Shown one piece after another: positions 1 through 5,401 of a stretch of DNA of 5,401 bases. Within the stretch, counting starts at the first letter, position 1. Every line of letters starts with the position of its first letter. The notes beneath the pieces were generated by a model. It was given only the letters and a program-made list of their open reading frames with translations, ran no database searches and was not told the DNA's origin. Position numbers and translations under genes: made by a program. The stretch is from DATFEN01 sp035691285 (lineage in GTDB: Bacteria > Acidobacteriota > Vicinamibacteria > Fen-336). The stretch is from positions 1 through 5,401 of the forward strand of contig DASSJI010000095.1 in the NCBI GenBank assembly GCA_035691285.1, written 5' to 3'.

Positions 1-1863
1 CTGGCCCGGACCGTCTCGATCGCCACGCCGGATCCGCGCCTCGACGCCGCGTTCGCCTGGGCACGCGTCGGCATCGACAAGGGGCTCGTCGAAAACCCTC
101 TCCTGGGACGCGGCTTCCTCGCGGGCTATCGCACCTCGGGCGAGAGCGAGCGGCCCGGATTCGCATGGCTGTTCGGCCGTGACGCCCTGTGGACGGCGCT
201 GGCGACGACCTCCTACGGCGACGCCGATGCCACCCGGACCGCTCTCGAGTTCCTGGGGACGCACCAGCGCGACGACGGCAAGGTGCCCCACGAGATCTCC
301 CAGAGCGCGACGCTCATCCCGTGGTTCCAGGGGTACGAGTTTCCCTGGAACAGCGCGGACGCCACGCCGCTGTTCGTGATCGCCCACGCCGACCGCTACC
401 GGGCGACCGGCGATCGCGACTTCCTGACGAGGGCATGGCCCAGGATCCTCAAGGCGTGGCGCTTCACCGCGGCGACGGACACCGACGGCAACGGTCTCGT
501 CGAGAACACGAAGTTCGGCCACGGCTGGGTGGAGGGCGGGGGGCTCTACCCGGCCCACGAGGAGATCTACCAGCAGGGCGTGTGGATCGAGGCTTGCCGC
601 GGCCTCGCCGAGCTGGCGGACGCGATGAGGGACGCCAAGGCGGCGGCAGCGGCGCGCGCCTGGGCCGAGCGGACGCGAGCCGCCGTCGAGAAGACCTATT
701 GGCTCGGCGAGCGCGGCTTCTACGCCTTCGCGACGGCGCGAGCGCGGGAGAAGCCTCCCGAGGCCGAGCCCGGGCCTGACCGCGAGCGCCGGCAGGCTCG
801 CCTCGAGGCCCTGGCTGGCGGCGGCCTCGTCGACGAGGACACGGTGATGCCGGCGGTCCCGATGCTGTGGGGGCTCCTGGAAGAAGAGCGCGCGCAAGCG
901 GAGCTCGATCACCTGGGCGGCGCCGGCCTCGCCACGGACTGGGGCGCCCGGCTGCTCTCCGAGCGGAGCGCCCTCTACGACCCGCTCTCCTACCACGCCG
1001 GCTCGGTGTGGCCGCTGTTCACCGGCTGGTCGTCGCTCGCCGCGTATCGCTACGGCAGGCCGAGCGTAGGGTACCAGGCGCTCATGGCCAACGCCCTGCT
1101 GACCTTCGGGGGCGCCCTCGGGTCCGTGACCGAGCTGCTGTCGGGCGACTACGCCGCGCCGTTCGGGCGCTCCTCGCACCACCAGATCTGGTCGCAGGCG
1201 ATGGTCGTCGCACCCCTCGTCCGCGGCTTGTTCGGCATCGAGGCGCGCGACGCGGGCCGCACCCTGGTCTTCGCGCCTCAACTTCCACCCGATTGGCCTT
1301 CGGCTGCGGTCCGCAACGTGGCCGTCGGCGCTTCGCGTTGCGATCTCTCGGTGCAGCGCGACAGCGGGGCCCTGACCCTCGCGGTGCAGCGAAACGGTGG
1401 GGCAGGCGCCCTCAAGCTGTCCGCCGCGCCGGCGTTCCCCCTCGACGCGCGGATCCGGGCCGTCACCGTGGAGGGACGCCCGTTGCCGTTCGAGATCACC
1501 CGGCTCGGGGACGTGCAGAAGGTCCAGACGGCCCTGGACGGCGACTGGCGGAAGGCCGCGCTCGTCTTCGAGCTGGACGAGGGTTCGGAGGCGTACGTCC
1601 CTGCGGCGCCGGCAGCGACGGGCGCGCGCAGCCAGGGCCTGCGCCTCCTTCGATCGAAGGCCGAGGACAAGGCGCTACGGCTCCTTCTGGAAGGCCGCCC
1701 GGACGTGGAAAACGCCGTGATGGTTCGGTCCCCCCGCCGGCCCGGCGACGCCGAAGGAGCCCGGGTGAGCCATGCTGGCGCCTCGCTGTGGCGCGTCGAG
1801 ATCCGCTTCGACGGTCCTCCAGGGAGCTACCTGCGACGGGAACTCCTGCTTCCCTGGCCGTGA
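1..1863 (+). CDS. (alpha/alpha)6-barrel glycoside hydrolase, amylo-alpha-1,6-glucosidase / MGH1-like, 5'-truncated
   Basis: The frame is open from base 1 and ends with TGA at 1861-1863, giving 620 visible residues. The true start, and probably an N-terminal beta domain, lies upstream. Numbering visible codons from 1, residues about 12-400 look like a six-hairpin barrel: WLFGRDALW (57-64) with the substrate-site GRD, KVPHEIS (94-100), GHGWVEGG (173-180), SYHAGSVWP (about 330-338) and VTELLSGD (376-383) followed by HQIWSQAM (394-401). In inverting enzymes of this fold the acid and base sit in such loops, so E178 and E378 are the best candidates; this is inference by family analogy. Residues about 401-620 form a beta-rich C-terminal region. 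No transmembrane segment is seen. A charged stretch (about 246-276) looks like an insertion before DEDTVMPAVPMLWGLL. The gene is probably an exo-acting glycosidase on alpha-glucosides or a related oligosaccharide; the substrate cannot be read from the sequence. It is coupled to the LacI-type gene downstream. Internal ATG codons such as 283 are not the start, because conserved motifs lie upstream of them. Confidence 0.88.
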   Translation: MARTVSIATPDPRLDAAFAWARVGIDKGLVENPLLGRGFLAGYRTSGESERPGFAWLFGRDALWTALATTSYGDADATRTALEFLGTHQRDDGKVPHEISQSATLIPWFQGYEFPWNSADATPLFVIAHADRYRATGDRDFLTRAWPRILKAWRFTAATDTDGNGLVENTKFGHGWVEGGGLYPAHEEIYQQGVWIEACRGLAELADAMRDAKAAAAARAWAERTRAAVEKTYWLGERGFYAFATARAREKPPEAEPGPDRERRQARLEALAGGGLVDEDTVMPAVPMLWGLLEEERAQAELDHLGGAGLATDWGARLLSERSALYDPLSYHAGSVWPLFTGWSSLAAYRYGRPSVGYQALMANALLTFGGALGSVTELLSGDYAAPFGRSSHHQIWSQAMVVAPLVRGLFGIEARDAGRTLVFAPQLPPDWPSAAVRNVAVGASRCDLSVQRDSGALTLAVQRNGGAGALKLSAAPAFPLDARIRAVTVEGRPLPFEITRLGDVQKVQTALDGDWRKAALVFELDEGSEAYVPAAPAATGARSQGLRLLRSKAEDKALRLLLEGRPDVENAVMVRSPRRPGDAEGARVSHAGASLWRVEIRFDGPPGSYLRRELLLPWP

Positions 1864-1865
1864 TG
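1861..1865 (+). promoter_or_regulatory. TGATG stop/start overlap coupling hydrolase and LacI-type regulator
   Basis: The hydrolase stop TGA (1861-1863) shares one base with the regulator start ATG (1863-1865). The 25 bases before it contain only weak purine tracts (GACGGGAA near 1835-1842, about 20 bases upstream of the ATG) and no well-spaced SD. The regulator is therefore probably made by ribosomes that terminate on the hydrolase and restart. The overlap is seen directly; the mechanism is inferred. Confidence 0.75.
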
Positions 1866-2888
1866 CAGAAGCCGGTCACCATCCGCGACGTGGCGCGGCG
1901 CGCGGGCGTATCCGCCGGCACCGTGTCCCGCGTGATGGGCGGCTTCCCTGGAGTGGCCGAGGAGACCCGTCAGCGCGTGCTCGCGCGCATCGAGGAGCTG
2001 GGCTACCGCCCGAACCCCGCGGCGCAGCGGCTCTCGTCCGGCAAGAGCCTGACCGTCGCCGTAACCGTGCCGTTCTTCACATTACCCTCGGTCTCGGCCC
2101 GGCTCAACGGGGCGATCAACCTCCTCGCCGGAACCTCGTACGACCTGATCATCCACAACATCCAGGAGCCGGAGGAGCGCCCGTCGTGCTTCCAGAACAT
2201 CCCGCGGCGCCGGCAGGCCGACGGCCTCCTCATCATCTCGATCTCGCCCTTGTGCGACTCCGAGGTGGCGTGCCTGGTCGAGGCCGATATCCCCATCGTC
2301 CTGATCGACGCCGACCACCCCAGGCTCGACAGCCTGCCCCGCGTGGTCGTGGACGACGAGGACGGCGGGCGCGTCGCCACGGAGCACCTGCTCGGCCTCG
2401 GGCACCGGCGCATCGGGTTCATGGGCGACCTCGCAGACAACCCTTTCCATCGGAACTCGACGCAGGACCGTCTGCGCGGCCATTGTCAGGCGCTGGCGGC
2501 GGCCGGCGTCGAACCGCGCGACCAGGACCGCCTCGAGGCCGGGCACTCCCGGGCCGAGGCGCGCCGGATCGCGCGTGGCCAGCTCGTCTCTCCGGATCGG
2601 CCGACGGCGATCTTCGCCGCCAGCGACACCCAGGCCGCCGGCGTGCTCGAGGCCGCCCGCGACCTCGGCCTGCGCGTCCCGGAAGAGCTCTCGGTCGTCG
2701 GCTACGACGACATCGAGCTGGCGGAGGTCGTGGGCCTCACGACGGTCCGGCAGCCGCTGTTCCGCTCGGGCCAGCGCGGCATGCAGCTGCTGCTCGACGC
2801 GCTGCGCGGTCATCCCTCGCCCCCGTCGCGCGAGGTGCTGCCCCTCGAGCTCGTCGTCCGCGGCACCACCGGCCCTCCGCCCTCCTGA
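1863..2888 (+). CDS. LacI-family transcriptional regulator
   Basis: This is a complete 341-residue protein, normal for the LacI/GalR family. Residues 6-25 are the helix-turn-helix (TIRDVARRAGVSAGTVSRVM). The pair A18-G19 occupies the positions that set operator preference in this family. The hinge helix follows (NPAAQRLSSGKS, 51-62), with L57 the leucine expected to wedge into the operator centre. Residues about 63-341 are a periplasmic-binding-protein-like sensor domain with the usual landmarks: ADGLLI (119-124), ATEHLLGLGHRRIGF (172-186), AIFAASD (249-255), SVVGYDDIELA (277-287), LTTVRQP (292-298) and the final strand LPLELVVRGTT (326-336). ATG at 1863 fits, because the HTH begins five codons later, as is usual; the open frame upstream is only the shadow of the hydrolase gene. 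No strong SD is near, so reinitiation after the hydrolase is likely. It probably represses its own glycoside-hydrolase operon and responds to a sugar. The effector is unknown. The last 26 codons overlap the convergent gene. Confidence 0.95.
   Translation: MQKPVTIRDVARRAGVSAGTVSRVMGGFPGVAEETRQRVLARIEELGYRPNPAAQRLSSGKSLTVAVTVPFFTLPSVSARLNGAINLLAGTSYDLIIHNIQEPEERPSCFQNIPRRRQADGLLIISISPLCDSEVACLVEADIPIVLIDADHPRLDSLPRVVVDDEDGGRVATEHLLGLGHRRIGFMGDLADNPFHRNSTQDRLRGHCQALAAAGVEPRDQDRLEAGHSRAEARRIARGQLVSPDRPTAIFAASDTQAAGVLEAARDLGLRVPEELSVVGYDDIELAEVVGLTTVRQPLFRSGQRGMQLLLDALRGHPSPPSREVLPLELVVRGTTGPPPS
2810..2888. other. 79-bp tail-to-tail antisense overlap of two genes
   Basis: The plus-strand regulator ends at 2888 and the minus-strand propeller gene ends at 2810 (TGA read from TCA at 2810-2812), so 79 bases are coding on both strands. 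On the plus strand the overlap encodes conserved family sequence (LPLELVVRGTT). On the minus strand it encodes a Gly/Ser/Arg-rich tail with no recognisable domain, about five residues past the ASPIC/UnbV domain. Transcripts of the two operons would be complementary here. Confidence 0.9.
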
Positions 2889-4576
2889 GCGCCGGGGTCC
2901 GCTTCGCGGATCGTGACGGTCCTCCGCGCGGCCACGTCGCGCAGGGTGTCGACCTGCCCGCTCGGCCAGCGCACCTCGACGACGTCGGCTCGGGCGGCGC
3001 CCCCGAGGCCGAAGTGCAGGCGCAGGTCGTCGTGCGAGTAGTAGCTCGACTGGCTGAGCACCACGCGCGCCTGCCGCCGGCCCCCGGCCTGCACCACCAC
3101 CGTGGCGCCGATGGCCGAGCGGTTCGAGCGCGTCCCGACGAGGCGCACGAGGAGCCAGCCGTTCGTGCCGCGGTAGTCGTTCCGGAGCAGCGAGGGCGGC
3201 TCGTTCATGTTCATCACCAGCGCGTCGACGTCGCCGTCCTCGTCGTAGTCGCCGAACGCCACGCCGCGGCTCGAGTGGGGAGCCGTCGCGCCCGGGCCGC
3301 TGAGCGGGGAGACGTCCTCGAAGCGCCCGGCGCCGCGGTTGCGGAAGACGACCTTGGGCCCGCGGTGCGGATAGGCGGGAAGGCGCGCCTCGATCTCCGG
3401 GTAGACGTTGCCCGTGGCGTAGAACAGGTCGGGCCAGCCGTCGTTGTCGAGGTCCGGGGTGCCGGCGCCCCATTCCACGTAGCGGTTCTGGACGCCGAGC
3501 CCCGCGGCGGTGGCCACGTCTTCGAAGCGTCCCTGCCCGAGTCCCCGGTAGAGGGCGGGGATGTCGTCGGCGAAGTGGGTCTTGAACAGGTCGAGCACGC
3601 CGTCGAGGTCGAAGTCGCCGACCCCCAGACCCATGCCCGCCTGCTCGTTGCCCAGCTCTGAGAGGCCCGCGCCGCTCGTGAGGGCCACGTCGGTGAACGT
3701 GCCGTCCCTGTTGTTGCGATAGAGGATCGCCGCGGTCGAGTCGCAGGCGACGTAGATGTCGGTCCACCCGTCGCCGTCGAGGTCGGCGGCGGCGGCCGTC
3801 ATCGAGTAGCGGCCCGTCACCTTCGAGATCCCGGACGCCGCGGAGACGTCGCGGAAGGTTCCGTCGCCGTCGTTGTGGAAGAGGAGGTTCACGTCCGTGG
3901 GCAAACCCTTGGGCCCGCAGTTGACCGGGATGCCCTTCCACAGGCAGTTCGCTCCCTGGCCCGGCTCGGACGCCTTCTCGAGATCGAGGACCAGGTAGTT
4001 CGCCACGAACAGGTCGAGGCGGCCGTCGCGGTCGTAGTCGATGAAGGTGCAGCCGGAGCCCCAGCGAACGCCCCTCGTCGCGAGGCCGGCCTTCTGCGTG
4101 ACGTCGACGAAGCGGCCGCGTTCGTTGCGGTAGAGGACGTTCTGCCCGTAGTACGTGACGAGCAGGTCGATCCAGCCGTCGTTGTCGTAGTCCCCGGCGC
4201 AGACCGACGACGCCCAGCCGGTTCTTCGCATGCCGGCGGCGTCCGTGACGTCGGCGAAGCGACCCTCGCCACGGTTGCGGTAGAGGCGGGTGGTGGGCGC
4301 GCTTCCGGCCGGCCAGGAGGCGTCGCGCCGTGCGCCCTCCTCGAGGCGGGTCCCCGAGAGCACGAGAGCGTCGAGCCGGCCGTCGTTGTCGTAGTCGAGG
4401 AACGCGGAGCCGGCGCCGTTCGTCTCGATGATGAAGCGCTTGCGGTCGACGCCTCCGTAGATCGAGGGATGGACGAGGCCGGCCTCCTTTGCGACGTCCA
4501 CGAGCGTCACCGGCCACTCGCTCTCGGCGGCGAGGACGGCGAGGGCAGGTAGCGCCGCGAGCGCCGGGAGCCTCAC
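2810..4576 (-). CDS. Secreted CRTAC1-family protein: FG-GAP/VCBS beta-propeller with ASPIC/UnbV domain
   Basis: The chosen start is GTG at 4576-4574, overlapping the TPR gene stop; the protein is 588 residues. This start gives a short signal peptide (hydrophobic 3-17, cleavage near VLA/A or AA/ES). Starting at the next GTG (codon 23) would lose it. Seven DxDxDGxxD calcium-binding type motifs begin at D61, D129, D180, D265, D321, D375 and D443. Most are paired with LYRNxxxGxFxDV-like strands (99-111, 149-160, 232-245, 286-297, 342-355, 410-422). This is the FG-GAP/VCBS propeller pattern of integrin-alpha-like proteins. Between blades three and four lies CLWKGIPVNCGPKGLP (211-226), a signature I recall from CRTAC1-type bacterial proteins. 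Residues about 475-557 are the ASPIC/UnbV domain (GTRSNRSAIGA, HFGLGGAA, VEVRWPSGQVDTL). No membrane anchor is seen after the signal. The last 26 residues (563-588) are low-complexity and overlap lacI in antisense. It is likely exported to periplasm or surface and binds calcium; partner and role are unknown. Confidence 0.92.
   Translation of the reverse strand: MRLPALAALPALAVLAAESEWPVTLVDVAKEAGLVHPSIYGGVDRKRFIIETNGAGSAFLDYDNDGRLDALVLSGTRLEEGARRDASWPAGSAPTTRLYRNRGEGRFADVTDAAGMRRTGWASSVCAGDYDNDGWIDLLVTYYGQNVLYRNERGRFVDVTQKAGLATRGVRWGSGCTFIDYDRDGRLDLFVANYLVLDLEKASEPGQGANCLWKGIPVNCGPKGLPTDVNLLFHNDGDGTFRDVSAASGISKVTGRYSMTAAAADLDGDGWTDIYVACDSTAAILYRNNRDGTFTDVALTSGAGLSELGNEQAGMGLGVGDFDLDGVLDLFKTHFADDIPALYRGLGQGRFEDVATAAGLGVQNRYVEWGAGTPDLDNDGWPDLFYATGNVYPEIEARLPAYPHRGPKVVFRNRGAGRFEDVSPLSGPGATAPHSSRGVAFGDYDEDGDVDALVMNMNEPPSLLRNDYRGTNGWLLVRLVGTRSNRSAIGATVVVQAGGRRQARVVLSQSSYYSHDDLRLHFGLGGAARADVVEVRWPSGQVDTLRDVAARRTVTIREADPGAQEGGGPVVPRTTSSRGSTSRDGGEG
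2896..2912 (+). terminator. Short hairpin just after the LacI-type stop, possible weak terminator
   Basis: GGTCCGC-TTC-GCGGATC can fold as a 7-bp stem (including one G-U pair) with a three-base loop. It begins eight bases after the TGA of the regulator. No T-run follows, so it does not meet the standard for an intrinsic terminator. It lies inside the convergent propeller gene (codons around I556-D560), so the sequence is also constrained by that protein. In the opposite transcript the G-U pair becomes an A-C mismatch, so the structure favours the plus-strand RNA slightly. In such GC-rich DNA a chance hairpin is quite possible. Confidence 0.25.
4526..4576 (-). other. Signal-peptide coding segment of the CRTAC1-family protein
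   Basis: These 17 codons encode one basic residue (R2) followed by an Ala/Leu-rich hydrophobic stretch (LPALAALPALAVLAA), with small residues at the likely cleavage site before E18. There is no lipobox cysteine, so Sec export with signal peptidase I is the simplest reading. The n-region is short and weakly charged, which lowers certainty. Confidence 0.65.
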
Positions 4577-4581
4577 CTCCC
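4573..4581 (-). promoter_or_regulatory. GTGA start/stop overlap embedded in an SD-like sequence
   Basis: On the minus strand GGGAGGTGA holds both the last codons of the TPR gene and the GTG start (4576-4574) of the propeller gene. GGAGGTGA is complementary to eight bases of the conserved 16S 3' tail. It lies on the start codon itself rather than 5-9 bases before it. The 15 bases downstream contain no in-frame or out-of-frame ATG, GTG or TTG that it could serve. It may hold the terminating ribosome in place for restart; that role is inference. Confidence 0.7.
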
Positions 4582-5401
4582 GGGCTGGCCCTGGAGGCGC
4601 GCCGCGGTCTCGAGCTCCCGCTGCGCCTCCTCGGTCCGGCCGAGCTGCTGGAGGGCCTGGCCGAGCAGGTAGTGGGCCGCCTTGTTGTTCGGGTCGTACT
4701 CGATCGCGCGGCGCAGCATGCCCTCTGCGGTTCCGGGCTGCCGGGTCTTCATGTAGACGCGTCCGAGAAGGATGTAGGGTGCGCTGTAGTAAGGGTTGAC
4801 CCAGATCGACCGCTGCAGCGCGGCCGCGGCCTCGTCCCAGGCCTGCCGGCGCACGTGGGCGTCGCCGAGCTGGCTCCAGGCCATGCCGTTGCCCGGGCTC
4901 AGGGCGATCTCCTTGCGCGTGAGCTCGATCGCCTCGTCCAGCCGGCCCCGGAAGAGCGCGATCTGTCCGAGCAGGAAGTGGGCCTGGGGCAGCCTCGGGT
5001 CCTTGGCCAGGGCCTCCTTCAGCTCCGCCTCGGCCAGTCCCTCCTGCTCGACCCGCAGCATCATCTGCGCGGCGAGCAGGTGCGCGGCGGCGGATTCGGC
5101 GGGCACGCCGAACACCTGCGCGAAGCAGGCGCGCGCCTTTGCAGGCTGCTGGGTCTGGATGTAGGCCGTGCCGAGGATCTGCCCCAGCTCGAGGTTGTCG
5201 GCGGCCCACACCCGCGTCCGCTCGAGGAGCGGGATGGCTTCGGCGAGACGGCCCGCGAGGACGTAGGACAGGCCGAGCACCTGCACGGCCTCCCGGAGCT
5301 CCAGGGATCCTTCCGGGAGACGGTCCAGGACCGGCCCGAGCGTCTCGATGGCCATGACGGCGTCGCCGGCGTGGTAGCGGGCCACGCCGCTGACGAGGGC
5401 G
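4573..5401 (-). CDS. TPR-repeat protein, 5'-truncated
   Basis: The frame is open from the window edge (5401) to TGA at 4575-4573. A GTG at 5385 could start a 270-residue protein. However, the frame continues upstream with plausible helix-like residues (ALVSG before VARYHAGDAV), so the gene most likely begins outside the window. Numbered from the GTG, about seven tetratricopeptide repeats fill the visible part, near 28-61, 63-95, 97-131, 132-165, 166-199, 200-233 and 234-267. Clear consensus copies are PQAHFLLGQIALFRGRLDEAIEL, then AWSQLGDAHVRRQAWDEAAAAL, then APYILLGRVYMKTRQPGTAEGML, then AHYLLGQALQQLGRTEEAQREL. Repeats end in the usual DP/NP turn (D129-P130, N197-P198, D231-P232). TPRs are protein-binding scaffolds with no catalytic site. 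The location cannot be judged without the N-terminus. Its 3' end overlaps the propeller gene by four bases, so the two are translationally coupled and probably act in the same process. Confidence 0.9.
   Translation of the reverse strand, partial: ALVSGVARYHAGDAVMAIETLGPVLDRLPEGSLELREAVQVLGLSYVLAGRLAEAIPLLERTRVWAADNLELGQILGTAYIQTQQPAKARACFAQVFGVPAESAAAHLLAAQMMLRVEQEGLAEAELKEALAKDPRLPQAHFLLGQIALFRGRLDEAIELTRKEIALSPGNGMAWSQLGDAHVRRQAWDEAAAALQRSIWVNPYYSAPYILLGRVYMKTRQPGTAEGMLRRAIEYDPNNKAAHYLLGQALQQLGRTEEAQRELETAARLQGQPGR

Noticed and set aside
867..1862. In-frame upstream extension of the LacI-type protein to 673 residues
   Set aside because: The extension overlaps motif-bearing hydrolase sequence and is Arg-rich junk. 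The HTH at residue 6 from the ATG at 1863 matches the family start.
1772..3661. A 629-codon plus-strand open frame spanning lacI and the antisense of the propeller gene
   Set aside because: The translation is low-complexity and regular only because it mirrors the DxDxDG repeats on the other strand. No family motif is seen.
3194..4411. Recurring GTCGTAGTC / CCGTCGTTGTCG-like blocks as a DNA repeat array or CRISPR
   Set aside because: The copies are degenerate, irregularly spaced and in frame; they are simply the codons for the repeated DYDNDG-type motifs of the propeller.
2082..4517. An 811-codon open frame on the minus strand, in a different frame from the propeller gene
   Set aside because: It is Arg/Pro/Gly-rich, shows no domain, and lies across the propeller and lacI genes, both of which have clear conserved motifs. 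Long empty frames are expected at this GC content.
3875..4552. A 225-codon plus-strand open frame with Val/Glu/Asp-rich translation
   Set aside because: It is antisense to the propeller blades and repeats with their period (VVVVDEGA-like strings), as expected from a mirrored repeat, with no start signal or domain.
4577..5209. In-frame upstream extension of the propeller protein to 799 residues
   Set aside because: The added residues are the wrong-frame shadow of a clear TPR gene. The GTG at 4576 gives a signal peptide and a normal coupled junction.

Overview
The window is very GC-rich (roughly 70% by eye) and tightly packed bacterial DNA. It holds four protein-coding genes in two convergent pairs. 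Every gene boundary overlaps, so there is no true intergenic DNA. No tRNA, rRNA, CRISPR array, insertion sequence or attachment site is visible. High GC together with a TPR gene coupled to a CRTAC1-type (FG-GAP plus ASPIC/UnbV) gene suggests an Acidobacteriota-like or related environmental lineage. That placement is an inference from gene content, not from a phylogenetic marker.

Plus-strand half (1-2888): the 3' part of a cytoplasmic-type (alpha/alpha)6-barrel glycoside hydrolase of the amylo-alpha-1,6-glucosidase / MGH1-like group (its 5' end lies outside the window), followed by a complete LacI-family regulator. The two are joined by a one-base TGATG stop/start overlap. The layout points to a carbohydrate-use operon whose last visible gene is its own sugar-responsive regulator. 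The operator is expected upstream of the operon, outside the window.

Minus-strand half (5401-2810): a TPR-repeat protein (5' end outside the window) whose stop codon overlaps, through GTGA, the start of a secreted beta-propeller protein. That protein has seven calcium-type DxDxDG repeats and a C-terminal ASPIC/UnbV domain. The pair is very probably translated together. Its biochemical role is not established; secretion and glycan or surface binding are inferences from the fold.

The two halves meet tail to tail with a 79-bp antisense overlap (2810-2888). The end of the propeller gene reads across the conserved last strand of the LacI-type gene and codes there for a low-complexity tail. A short hairpin just past the lacI-type stop is the only terminator-like structure seen. 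The window looks mostly like ordinary accessory metabolism. The unusual points are the overlapping convergent ends, the start codon of the propeller gene sitting inside an anti-SD match, and the poorly understood TPR/CRTAC pair.
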